Below, one piece after another: positions 7,673-15,737 of a DNA stretch of 16,515 nt. A model generated the notes under the pieces. That model had not been told where the DNA came from. It worked only from the letters and a program-made list of their open reading frames with translations, and did not search any database. The position numbers and the translations under genes were made by a program. Positions within the stretch are counted from its first letter, which is position 1; each line of letters begins with the position of its first letter. The stretch comes from Rickettsiella sp. (GTDB lineage: Bacteria; Pseudomonadota; Gammaproteobacteria; Diplorickettsiales; Diplorickettsiaceae), in NCBI GenBank assembly GCA_031119195.1, contig JAVHYG010000007.1, forward strand, positions 4,105-20,619, in the 5' to 3' direction.

Positions 7673-10057
7673 ATGCCAACTCAGCCCCCTTTATGGTTAA
7701 CTACCTGTTTGTCAGTGCCTAACCAACACTATAGGAATGAAACTGAATGGGTAGAGACAAATGATTGGTTCGAATCCCTACAAACAGGAATAGCCACTGC
7801 AGATTTTTATGTGCTACAAGATGGTTATCAGCAACTTTGTAAGCAACTTGACAATCTGATAGAACAACCCCTGCCAGCGAAAGAAAATCAAGAAGACTTG
7901 GCATTTGCTATATTGATGCATTTACTAATCATGCAGGTCTACCTAGAATACGTTGACGAAATCTCCCCCCATACATTCTTTGCACGTAAAGCAAGCCATT
8001 GGAGGCTGCAAATTAACCAAGTGCTAACTAAGTTACCTTATGAAACTTACTTAAAGCAGTTGGGTCACTTAGCAGAATACATTTGTAAAAAATCCATACA
8101 CATTAGAAAAGTAGACGGCGCTTTATTCAAGATTTACCAACATTCCGTAACCCATTACTTTCAACAGTTTGAGAACTATCTGCTGAGTGCAACTGAAAAA
8201 TGTCTGTATGACACTCAAGAATATAGTGCCTACGAACCCTATAACCTTAGCATCGTTATGCTCTATAATTATACCAGTCGATTATCTAGCTTATCCTACG
8301 AGGAAAAGGAACAAATACCGCAATTATTATTGTGGCAGTTAACGGACCTTATAAGAAAAACCAATCTCCTTGATTTATCACCATCCTGGACCGAACGCTT
8401 GAAAAAATGGATAGAAAATCTTTTTAGGCAATTACGGCTATGGTATAGTCCAGAAGCTGATACCGAAACTCATACCACTCAAGCACTCCTTGAAATCAGT
8501 CAACGATTACAAAAATCCGCTAAAAAAGCGCTTCGAAATAAGAATTCACCATCGATTCAACTACTTCGAGAACGACTTTGGTTATATTTTTCACTCCATC
8601 AACAGCTCATTACTTATAGTAGGGATAAAGAATTGGCCTTAGAGCATCAATCGATTGCACTGGCTTTATTTGAACCTTTTATAAGTACCTTTGATAGAGA
8701 AAAATTTGATGAGAGAGTTTTAAAAAAGAATCCATTCAAGCCAAAAGCAAGTCTGTTCAATTTTATTCGAATAAAACTAAAAGCCTCTAACGATTGGAAA
8801 CCTTTAGTGAATATCGCTTTAAGTGGGCTATGCGACGACTATGGTTTTTTTAGGCGTGACTGGAATTGGCATCATATCAATGAGGATGAATCCTTTATAT
8901 TTTGGCTCATTGCTCGTTATAAACCCCGGCTTTTAGCAGAGATTGAAGCCTATCTCCATGATGAAGCAATAGACCTTCATAGCGAAGAGATTAAATTAAC
9001 AGATAAGCTTAATATTTGCCGTTTCGTGCAACAGGTTTATACTGATTTATGTAGTGACTTAAACCAGATTACACAAATGATTCTAAGTGTCTGGTTTAAA
9101 GAAGTAGGACACAAAGTTTCTTCTGCGCAAATAGGCTTTATTTTAGAAGAACGGGACCGTTGGTTAAACTATCCAAACCAAAATGTAATTATAGGTTCGG
9201 AGTGTCCCGTTCATATATTCGCCCTCTATATGCAAAACGCGGTTGCCCGCTTAGGTGCGGGCTTATATTTTTATCCCACATTACAACAACGCTGTAACAC
9301 ACTACGTAAAGCCTGGGATACTTATTCTGGTCATAACCGCAGAGAATTTTTTTTTCAGCACCAAAAAGAGATTAATACGATTCTCAATAAATTACTTTTG
9401 TTGTTTCACCCTGATCGCCAATCTATAACTCTCAGAGAAAACAAGGTAGTTAGGTATCGTGCCATAATTTATTTACCACAGATTAAAGCTCTTAAAGATG
9501 ACTTACAAGCATATCGAGCACAAAAAGAGGTATCCAAGCTTAAGTATCGATTTAATACCGACTATTTGCTAACGCGTATTGAAACGCTCGTTTTGGATTG
9601 CATGACTATACCTACTAGAGAGACCAATTGGACACTGAGTCTACTCTCTCTTCCTGAACAAGAATTACAAGAAAACTTTGACAAAGAAATCTATGAATGG
9701 ATCGTTCGTCTTAAACAGCTGGAGATTGATGTCATTAAAATACGTAGAGAAACAAAAGAAACGATCGAAAAAATAAATAAAAAGGAAAAAGCCGCACTAG
9801 AAGTGATTGAAATAGAACGTAGAGAGAAAGAGGCCGCTCTAGAAGCGATTGAAAAAGAACGTAGAGAGAAAGAGGCCGCGCAAGCCGAGATAGAACACCT
9901 CAAATTATTATTAGCTGCAAGCAAAATACAGACGTCACCTCAACCCAGTGCCTTAGCCGGATCCCGAGTGACGTTATTTCCCGCCTTAAATGAATCTTCA
10001 ATTTCTAATATTGAGAAAACTAATCTTTCAGATGTCAATATAAACTTAAACCTATAA
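7673..10057 (+). CDS. Large hypothetical protein with possible degenerate J-domain and C-terminal coiled-coil repeats
   Basis: A 794-residue protein from ATG 7673; upstream in-frame ATGs at 7631 and 7583 would give 808 or 824 residues. I recognise no family for most of it. It is rich in Trp, Tyr, Leu and Gln, apparently all-helical, with no signal peptide or clear membrane span. Near residues 560-620, LLLLFHPDRQ resembles helix II plus the HPD loop of a J-domain (His579-Pro-Asp), followed by a basic helix; the usual glycine/tyrosine start of a J-domain is not evident, so this is tentative. Residues ~704-744 are three coiled-coil units of the same type as in the gene before, then LLLAASKIQTSP..ALAGSRVTLF and a different 25-residue end. 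It is probably co-transcribed with that gene and ends before the terminator at 10076-10103. An exported or host-directed role is inference only. Confidence 0.78.
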   Translation: MPTQPPLWLTTCLSVPNQHYRNETEWVETNDWFESLQTGIATADFYVLQDGYQQLCKQLDNLIEQPLPAKENQEDLAFAILMHLLIMQVYLEYVDEISPHTFFARKASHWRLQINQVLTKLPYETYLKQLGHLAEYICKKSIHIRKVDGALFKIYQHSVTHYFQQFENYLLSATEKCLYDTQEYSAYEPYNLSIVMLYNYTSRLSSLSYEEKEQIPQLLLWQLTDLIRKTNLLDLSPSWTERLKKWIENLFRQLRLWYSPEADTETHTTQALLEISQRLQKSAKKALRNKNSPSIQLLRERLWLYFSLHQQLITYSRDKELALEHQSIALALFEPFISTFDREKFDERVLKKNPFKPKASLFNFIRIKLKASNDWKPLVNIALSGLCDDYGFFRRDWNWHHINEDESFIFWLIARYKPRLLAEIEAYLHDEAIDLHSEEIKLTDKLNICRFVQQVYTDLCSDLNQITQMILSVWFKEVGHKVSSAQIGFILEERDRWLNYPNQNVIIGSECPVHIFALYMQNAVARLGAGLYFYPTLQQRCNTLRKAWDTYSGHNRREFFFQHQKEINTILNKLLLLFHPDRQSITLRENKVVRYRAIIYLPQIKALKDDLQAYRAQKEVSKLKYRFNTDYLLTRIETLVLDCMTIPTRETNWTLSLLSLPEQELQENFDKEIYEWIVRLKQLEIDVIKIRRETKETIEKINKKEKAALEVIEIERREKEAALEAIEKERREKEAAQAEIEHLKLLLAASKIQTSPQPSALAGSRVTLFPALNESSISNIEKTNLSDVNINLNL
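9782..9979 (+). repeat. Coiled-coil repeat array and shared tail, copy 2
   Basis: Three units, 9782-9820 (13 codons), 9821-9862 and 9863-9904, then the tail 9905-9979. As in copy 1 the first unit is one residue short, so the two arrays share the same internal irregularity; copy 2 looks like copy 1 with one unit lost (or copy 1 with one gained). Confidence 0.85.
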
Positions 10058-10075
10058 TTATTGCCTTAAAACAAT

Positions 10076-10103
10076 ACTTCCGATAAGAAAAATTATCGGA
10101 AGT
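10076..10103. terminator. Bidirectional intrinsic terminator between convergent genes
   Basis: ACTTCCGATA (10076-10085) pairs perfectly with TATCGGAAGT (10094-10103) around an eight-base A-rich loop, and one further A-T pair can form inside. It lies 19 bases after the plus-strand gene and 11 bases after the end of the minus-strand patatin gene. On the minus strand it is followed by ATTGTTTT; on the plus strand the T-rich stretch is less regular. Confidence 0.8.
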
Positions 10104-10113
10104 TAAAGCTTAT

Positions 10114-11121
10114 TTATTTTTGTTGTTTTATCCTACTGATAAAATAAGATAAAGTTTCTTTGTGGCCATTTGCAATCAATTTTTTTTTAGTGACAACATC
10201 CATATCAAAATCAAGTGTGCTAACAAAAGAGGTATCCATAAACACGATCCTATCATTAGTTGCTTCATCTTTTTTATACCGCCAAACTTCTGATGAATAA
10301 ATATCTTCAACAAGAGCCTTTGCTTCTAAATAGATTTGATTAAAAATATTATCTCCTTCCGGGTATTGGTTGACTTGCTCTAATTTATGTAAAGAAAACC
10401 CCAGCGTTTTATGAATTTCTGTATTACTATCATCAAAATTTATCGGGAAATTATAAACGACTCCACCATCTACATAATATTCTTTTTCAGGCTCTAAAAG
10501 AACTGATTGAAACAAAAATGGAATAGACATAGAAATACGTATAGCCTTAACTATAGAAAAACCGGGGGTTTCTTTAGCATTAAAATCCGCTATAGTCTGA
10601 TTTGAATTAAAAACTCTAGTACCATAAACGTATAAGTCATGATGAGTAACGTTTTTTAAATCTGAAAAAGTTGAATTGGCATTTAATTTATTTTTATATT
10701 TTGAATTACTAACAATGTCTTCTATCCAGGAAATGAATTTATCGCCAGAATTAATCCCTCCCTGACCTTTTCCGTAATTGCTCATTATAGTATTTATATA
10801 TTCGGCGAAGTTTTTCAAGCCATTCCAGTTGGTTGGATTTGGTACATTCTTAAGATAGTTAATGGAAACCTCAAATAAACTATTAAAATCTAAATTAAAT
10901 AATTTTTTTTGTATTTCCTCGGGACTATAATCTAAGGAAATAAGTAAAGCTGTAATTGAACCTGCAGAAGTACCAGCTACTTTCTTTATTTTATAACCAT
11001 CCTGTTGATAAATACCTAATTCACCTAAAGCATTTATAACACCGACATAGGCCAAACCTTTAGCCCCTCCTCCTTCAAAAACTAAATTTTCAATATCAAA
11101 CGTATTTGATAAATCCAACAT
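10114..11121 (-). CDS. Patatin-like phospholipase
   Basis: A 335-residue lipid acyl hydrolase. It opens with the oxyanion-hole motif EGGGAKG (residues 16-22), then the nucleophile elbow GTSAGS with catalytic Ser52, and the dyad Asp218 in the DGG motif (YYVDGGVVYNFP). All three diagnostic elements have normal spacing, so an active phospholipase A or lipase is expected. There is no signal peptide. Patatin-like enzymes without Sec signals are common type III or type IV secretion substrates in intracellular bacteria (ExoU; Legionella VipD), and the neighbours here are large effector-like proteins; its export is inference. The gene is convergent with the 794-aa gene. Its start ATG is at 11119-11121 and it faces a long spacer, so it has its own promoter. 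Confidence 0.92.
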   Translation of the reverse strand: MLDLSNTFDIENLVFEGGGAKGLAYVGVINALGELGIYQQDGYKIKKVAGTSAGSITALLISLDYSPEEIQKKLFNLDFNSLFEVSINYLKNVPNPTNWNGLKNFAEYINTIMSNYGKGQGGINSGDKFISWIEDIVSNSKYKNKLNANSTFSDLKNVTHHDLYVYGTRVFNSNQTIADFNAKETPGFSIVKAIRISMSIPFLFQSVLLEPEKEYYVDGGVVYNFPINFDDSNTEIHKTLGFSLHKLEQVNQYPEGDNIFNQIYLEAKALVEDIYSSEVWRYKKDEATNDRIVFMDTSFVSTLDFDMDVVTKKKLIANGHKETLSYFISRIKQQK

Positions 11122-11881
11122 AAAATTCCTTTTTACATGAATATAGTATGTTATTTAGCCATGCCTTTTTAAAAAATTCTATTGCAAAATATAGTGAAGA
11201 AAAAATTTTAATAACTACTTCTTAAGTCACTTGCGATAACATAAAAATTCTCTTAATCTAAATTATAATCAGTTGGTAATTTTGCTGATTTTTGTATAAA
11301 TGGGGTGAACAGTTAATTAGTAAGAATTGAGCTATCCGTTGCAGAATGTCAGCTCATCCCCTGCCCTTCCATCATGCGATTAGATTTACTGCAGTTTTTT
11401 CAATTTTTTCTTTAAAGATAATAAAAGTCAATTATTCCTTAAGTCATTATTACCATAATGGATTTTTTATTTTTTTTAGCTGCATGTATAATTAAAAATT
11501 ACTTTACATACTTGCAAAGTAATAGGTTAGAAAACTAGTTTACAATTGGTAGGTAATAACAATGTTTGAACTAGAACAAACCAACAGTATGCAAATAAAC
11601 AAGCAGGTTCACCCAAATAGAAAATCGCTTATCTATTTCAGATTTTCAATTTTACATATCCCCTACACATCACTTCCTTCTTATTTAACATTTGATAGCT
11701 TAATAAGATTAATATCTCTGTCTTGTAATATCAACAATAACGCTATTTTTTATAGAAAATAAAAATTGAAATAATTGAAGTTTTTAATTAGTCAAAACGT
11801 TATTTAGCTGAATCAAGTTACAAACTAGTTTTACTGGCACTCTCAAGGTTAGAAAAAAATAATATATTTAGGAGAAGCAAT
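11122..11881. other. 760-bp AT-rich spacer between divergent genes
   Basis: No gene is convincing here. It should hold the promoters of the patatin gene (leftward) and the 864-aa gene (rightward). A TTGGTA-16-TATAAA promoter-like pair (11273-11300) precedes a GC-richer patch (11301-11395) that ends in T-runs. Two copies of the perfect palindrome AAACTAGTTT occur at 11532-11541 and 11822-11831, and TACTT-GCA-AAGTA at 11510-11522. A 66-codon open frame at 11562-11762 was judged unconvincing. Confidence 0.6.
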
Positions 11882-14476
11882 ATGCTGAGCACACTAAAAG
11901 TTAACCTTGTTCAATCAGGATGGACGGTTGGGATTCAATTGGAAAATATAACTGAGCAAACGATTGATATTAGTCAATTAAAAATAATCTTCATCGCTAA
12001 AAGTGAAATAAACAATAAAGATAACCCAAATGGTGCTCTCTGGGGACCACTATTTGATAATCACCAGGATGTTGAAAGAAAAATAGAAGTTACAGGTACC
12101 GACGATGGACAAAAAAATATTATTAGTCTGCATTTTAAAACGGAGTATATGCTAAAAGCAAAAGAAAAAACCAAAGAACTTTTCTTCGGTCTAGGTACTG
12201 AAGTAAAGAATATAAATGATTTAAAAAACTTATCTGCACGAATAGAAAAGGATCCTTTAGCCCAGTCGAAAATCATACTACAAGTCAACAAAGCACCTCC
12301 TGAAACAATGCTCAAACAATCGGTGAAAATAAAAGGTGTAAACTATGATGAAACCTTTATTATTGATGTAAGTAAATCTACAGTAGAGATCTCTAATGTA
12401 GTGGCTGGCAATTATGAAATTTTTCCACAAATTATCGAAACAGACAAAACAATCTATTTACCAGAGCCGCGTTCTATTAAAGTTGCATTAAAAGAAAAAG
12501 AAACTGCCATAGCAAGCTGGCTACTTATCACCGTACAAAAAGCCTTTGTAAATTTCAAAATTCCAGCATTACCAGATAGCCTAAAAAAAATCTCGAATGT
12601 AACAACGTCAATGACATTAAAAGATGATGCTGGACAAGAAAAAATTTATCTAATTTCATTTAATACTTGTTTTAAACTTACTTTAAATGCCGACAAGGAA
12701 TATCAATTAATTTGCGGCCCAGTTACAATTAATAATCAAATATATACCCTTACTTATAAAAATAATAAATTAATTCCTGAAGCGGGTGAAGCGTCCATAA
12801 CCCTAGCTTTATCCAAGGAATCTATTGACGCCAGTCATTTTGAATTGCTTAGCATAAAATTTGCTGGTTTACCCGATGATGCGAAAGGGAACATACCTAT
12901 TCATCTAGTTAATTTAACAGACACAAACCTGCATTACTTTTCTAATATTACAAACCTAAAAGAAGGTTATATTAACCCCCACATTAAAGCAGGTAATTAT
13001 TATCTTAACATGGTCAGCGGCATTCATATTCAAGGAAAAAACTATAAACCTACTTTTCTGGATCAATTAATAGTTCCTACAGCATATACTCTAGAATTTA
13101 AGCCTCAAATATCGCTTACTGTTAAGGGTTGGCCAAACTATCTCGCACATGGTGGTATTACGGATGGAAGAGAATCAATAGTTGCAGGATATAAAGAAAA
13201 GGCATGTCCAATTGATGCTTTATATCGGTATGCAGGGCAAAGTGGAGGCGGCGATCGCGGACAGATTATTGATCCTCGTACTGTTAGTAGCAAAATGGTA
13301 AATGACGCCCTTGAATTAAAAAAAGCACAGGCAGAACGCCCTGTCGTTGCTGCGTTAGTTATCTATACCGCTCAAGTTTCGGGAGGCGTTAATAATACGG
13401 ATTTCAAAGACACAAAAATTTTATGTTATCACTTGATTAATCTGGTGAATGAATGCTTAGTTGCACAGTCTTATAGTAAAGAAGTTCATTTTAGCTTTAT
13501 TATTAATCCCGATATGATTGGGATGCTACAACAAAATAGCGCTCATTCCGAACTTGATCTTTTATTTAAACCCAATTCAATTGAAGTTCAAAAACAATTA
13601 GAGCAGGCTTTATCTGCAATTGAAAAAAAAACAACCCCCGATGGTACTACGCTACCCAATATCACTGGTTTCCAAAACCCTGCACAGATACCCTCTTTTT
13701 CCAATGACATTTATGGCTATTGCCAAGCCATCAATTGGATTATTCGTCACTTTTCACCAGATGTTAGCTTCGGTTGGCAATTCAATACATGGGGTCCAAT
13801 AAATGCTTATTGGGCTATTGAGGAAGAGGATAACACTGAAAAAAAAGCAAAGAGTGTCATTGATTTTATTAAATTATTGAAAGTTTACGAAGGAGAATGG
13901 AAACCTCAGTTTATCGTTTTTGATAAATATGAAAGGGATGACTTTAGTAATATTTCTAAATTCAATTCTTTCGCTTGGAATTCCACTAATTGGAAACGTT
14001 ATTTGCATTACGTTGGTTTAATCAGCGATGCAATTAACATACCTACGATGTTATGGCAAATTCCTGGTGGACATATGCCAACTAAAGATGAAAATGATCA
14101 TCCAGTACGTGCTGATCATGGCGGTTCAGGAGGTACTTTTTTCTTAGGAGACCATCGCATAGGAAATAATCTCGCAGCCATTCATCCTACACTTTTAAAT
14201 GCAAAACTTTCTAAAATGGATCCAAATAGCGCAAGTCGATTAATGAAACTGTATGGAGTTACAGAAGATAAAGTAAGCGCTCTTTTACGAAAGGATGAAA
14301 CTTATAATTGGTCGTTTTGCCAACTCATGAATGCAGTATTTCAAAACGTTTTTGCTATTCTGTGGGGAGGCGGAACCACGACCAGTGTCATATCTTATGT
14401 CGATGGTGCTGATCCCAATTGGATGCCTAGTAAAATTAAGGAGTATTATAAAAACCCCGTTATATTACCAAAATAA
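11882..14476 (+). CDS. Modular carbohydrate-active-enzyme-like protein, no signal peptide
   Basis: An 864-residue protein with a strong ribosome site (AGGAG, 11870-11874). Residues 1-105 look like a beta-sandwich of the carbohydrate-binding type (LVQSGWTVGIQLENIT, then ALWGPLF). Three further beta-rich segments follow at about 129-203, 220-310 and 322-405; two share the pattern V/I-x-F/K..GLPD, and segments A and C share an AGNY turn. From about 410 to 864 the sequence resembles a barrel-type glycosidase-like domain, with conserved-looking blocks INPDMIGMLQQ (541-551), FGWQFNTWGP (630-639), FIVFDKYERDDF (677-688), MLWQIPGGHMP (723-733) and ADHGGSGGTFFLGDHRIG (744-761). Asp681, Glu684 and Asp686 are candidates for acid residues. 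I recall similar blocks in secreted bacterial proteins, but I cannot name the family or substrate. The lack of a signal peptide is unusual for such an enzyme. A separate transcription unit is likely. Confidence 0.75.
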   Translation: MLSTLKVNLVQSGWTVGIQLENITEQTIDISQLKIIFIAKSEINNKDNPNGALWGPLFDNHQDVERKIEVTGTDDGQKNIISLHFKTEYMLKAKEKTKELFFGLGTEVKNINDLKNLSARIEKDPLAQSKIILQVNKAPPETMLKQSVKIKGVNYDETFIIDVSKSTVEISNVVAGNYEIFPQIIETDKTIYLPEPRSIKVALKEKETAIASWLLITVQKAFVNFKIPALPDSLKKISNVTTSMTLKDDAGQEKIYLISFNTCFKLTLNADKEYQLICGPVTINNQIYTLTYKNNKLIPEAGEASITLALSKESIDASHFELLSIKFAGLPDDAKGNIPIHLVNLTDTNLHYFSNITNLKEGYINPHIKAGNYYLNMVSGIHIQGKNYKPTFLDQLIVPTAYTLEFKPQISLTVKGWPNYLAHGGITDGRESIVAGYKEKACPIDALYRYAGQSGGGDRGQIIDPRTVSSKMVNDALELKKAQAERPVVAALVIYTAQVSGGVNNTDFKDTKILCYHLINLVNECLVAQSYSKEVHFSFIINPDMIGMLQQNSAHSELDLLFKPNSIEVQKQLEQALSAIEKKTTPDGTTLPNITGFQNPAQIPSFSNDIYGYCQAINWIIRHFSPDVSFGWQFNTWGPINAYWAIEEEDNTEKKAKSVIDFIKLLKVYEGEWKPQFIVFDKYERDDFSNISKFNSFAWNSTNWKRYLHYVGLISDAINIPTMLWQIPGGHMPTKDENDHPVRADHGGSGGTFFLGDHRIGNNLAAIHPTLLNAKLSKMDPNSASRLMKLYGVTEDKVSALLRKDETYNWSFCQLMNAVFQNVFAILWGGGTTTSVISYVDGADPNWMPSKIKEYYKNPVILPK

Positions 14477-14513
14477 AAAAATAGAAAAACATATTAGCTA
14501 AGGAATATTAAAA

Positions 14514-14547
14514 AAAACCGGGTTTCGCACAAGCGAAACTTGGTTTT
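14514..14547. terminator. Strong bidirectional terminator
   Basis: AAAACCGGGTTTCGC (14514-14528) pairs with GCGAAACTTGGTTTT (14533-14547) over 15 pairs, two of them G-U, with an ACAA loop. On the minus strand a run of T follows (the A run at 14511-14517 and above), ideal for the zinc-ribbon gene ending at 14578. On the plus strand TTTTC ends the stem, serving the 864-aa gene that stops at 14476. Confidence 0.8.
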
Positions 14548-14577
14548 CTTATGGCATATTGAAAATTAAAGGAGGCA

Positions 14578-14874
14578 TTATTTAACGTTGATATCTGAAT
14601 CGATATGATTATCTGGGTGAATTAAGTGTATAGCTTCTTGTAAAAGTTTTAATTGCTTTAAGATAGATTTATAGCACACGATATAGGAAAGTTTGTTGGA
14701 ATAATCCTTTTTTATATTTTCATAACTTCCATAATGTTCTTCAGTTCGTTCAAATGTAGTCGTACGCTTTTTACATTTAGGACAACAGCGCCTGCGCATT
14801 ACTTTTGAAAAATTTTCTTTCCCTCTAGAGTCTAATACAACTGTTTTAAAGTGGCCGCAATAAAAACATTTCAT
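14578..14874 (-). CDS. Small NrdR-type zinc-ribbon protein without ATP-cone (paralogue 1)
   Basis: A 98-residue protein. Residues 1-43 follow the zinc-ribbon pattern of NrdR: MKCFYCGH..VLDSRG, then MRRRCCPKCKKRTTTFER, with Cys3/Cys6 and a second CxxC pair. In NrdR this is the DNA-binding part and an ATP-cone of ~100 residues follows; here there is only a ~50-residue helical tail (YKSILKQLKLLQEAIHLI), so it is not NrdR itself. A GGAG ribosome site precedes the ATG. It is divergent from the repressor gene at 15082 across a 207-bp control region and resembles the protein encoded at 15738-15998. A DNA-binding regulator, similar in role to phage Ogr/Delta zinc-finger activators, is possible. Confidence 0.75.
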   Translation of the reverse strand: MKCFYCGHFKTVVLDSRGKENFSKVMRRRCCPKCKKRTTTFERTEEHYGSYENIKKDYSNKLSYIVCYKSILKQLKLLQEAIHLIHPDNHIDSDINVK

Positions 14875-14961
14875 TATGAATTCTCCCTAGGCGGCATATA
14901 AAAAACTCTTTTATTTTAGCTTTTAGATAACAATTTTATTTTTTTATTAGATAAAATAACG

Positions 14962-15007
14962 AATGTATATTTATATATATTCTATATATATTCTATATAT
15001 ATACATT
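14962..15007. promoter_or_regulatory. Phased 11-bp AT repeats inside an inverted repeat: likely operator
   Basis: Three tandem 11-bp units begin at 14972, 14983 and 14994; the first two are TATATATATTC. They are bounded by AATGTATAT (14962-14970) and its inverse ATATACATT (14999-15007). The period is near one DNA turn. The site lies in the shared control region of two divergent regulator genes, 75-120 bases before the repressor GTG, where an autoregulatory operator would be expected. Confidence 0.5.
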
Positions 15008-15081
15008 AGTATCAGGCAACTAAAAAAATACAGCATATCGCTGTTACATGTCAAAGAGAAAAATAGAAGGTCACATTAAAA

Positions 15082-15693
15082 GTGGAAAAAATTTATACTG
15101 ATACAAGAGGCTATCGTATTCGTTTAGCACGAAAAACACTGGGTTTAACTCAAATTGAATTAGCTAAACAAGCTCAAACAACACAGCAAACTATTCATGA
15201 TTATGAAAAAAATAAACGTGGTAGTTATGCCGATACGAATTTACTCATTAACATCTCTACTATTTGTAAAGTAACAATTGATTGGTTATTAACAGGTAAA
15301 ACGATTTCAGATAATCAAATTATTCCTATTTTAACGTCGACAAAAGCATTATTAACCTGGTTAAAACAAAACAAATCAGATTGTCATAAACAAGCTAAAC
15401 GAATCGGTTTTTATTTAAGAGATGATTCGATGCTATCCGATAAAATTTACAGTGATAGTTTTCACTCAAAGGATATTATTATTATTTCATCCAATATCCA
15501 TGCTGTTCCAAATGATTATGTTATTGTAACAACACCTTTTAACCGATCACCCATTTTATTTCGACAACTTTTACTAAGAAATAATAGGTATTTACTCAAA
15601 CCTCTTAACAAGAAATATCCCATACTACCCATAGAAGACCCTATTGAAATAATTGGAACAATCATCGAACAACGCAGACAATTCTTAAAATAA
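15082..15693 (+). CDS. CI/LexA-like repressor: XRE helix-turn-helix plus S24-type C-terminal domain, incomplete dyad
   Basis: A 203-residue regulator. Residues ~10-70 are an XRE helix-turn-helix (RLARKTLGLTQIELAKQA..TQQTIHDYEKNKR, then WLLTGK). Residues ~82-200 follow the S24/LexA fold (IPILTSTKALLTWL, DDSM with Ser116, DIIIISS, LLKPLNKKYPILPI, EIIGTIIEQRRQ). In self-cleaving LexA/CI proteins a Lys in a VKRL-like motif completes the Ser-Lys dyad; here the segment reads LFRQL, with Arg161 instead. No obvious Ala-Gly cleavage site is seen. Self-cleavage is therefore unlikely, though dimerisation through the domain would remain. The start is GTG with AGAAGG 11 bases upstream (15065-15070), a weak arrangement that may limit expression. 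It is flanked by two paralogous zinc-ribbon genes, one divergent and one convergent, and could repress them. Confidence 0.85.
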   Translation: MEKIYTDTRGYRIRLARKTLGLTQIELAKQAQTTQQTIHDYEKNKRGSYADTNLLINISTICKVTIDWLLTGKTISDNQIIPILTSTKALLTWLKQNKSDCHKQAKRIGFYLRDDSMLSDKIYSDSFHSKDIIIISSNIHAVPNDYVIVTTPFNRSPILFRQLLLRNNRYLLKPLNKKYPILPIEDPIEIIGTIIEQRRQFLK

Positions 15694-15737
15694 AAAACCT
15701 ATAGAAACTATAAGTTAAAGTATGCAATTGCGATATA

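Noticed and set aside
9691..9924. A 77-codon minus-strand open frame with a product like that of 7110-7544
   Set aside because: The similarity arises only because both lie opposite the duplicated repeats of the real genes.
11562..11762. A 66-codon plus-strand open frame in the long spacer, with a weak AGGT ribosome site
   Set aside because: The product is rich in Ser, Ile, Leu, Asn and Tyr as expected from random AT-rich DNA, with no motif; a small gene cannot be fully excluded.
14578..14874. Annotation of the zinc-ribbon genes as NrdR, the ribonucleotide reductase repressor
   Set aside because: Only the zinc ribbon matches; the ATP-cone needed for NrdR function is absent in both small proteins.
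14962..15007. A CRISPR array, considered because of the regular repeats
   Set aside because: The 11-bp units are contiguous without spacers and consist nearly only of A and T.
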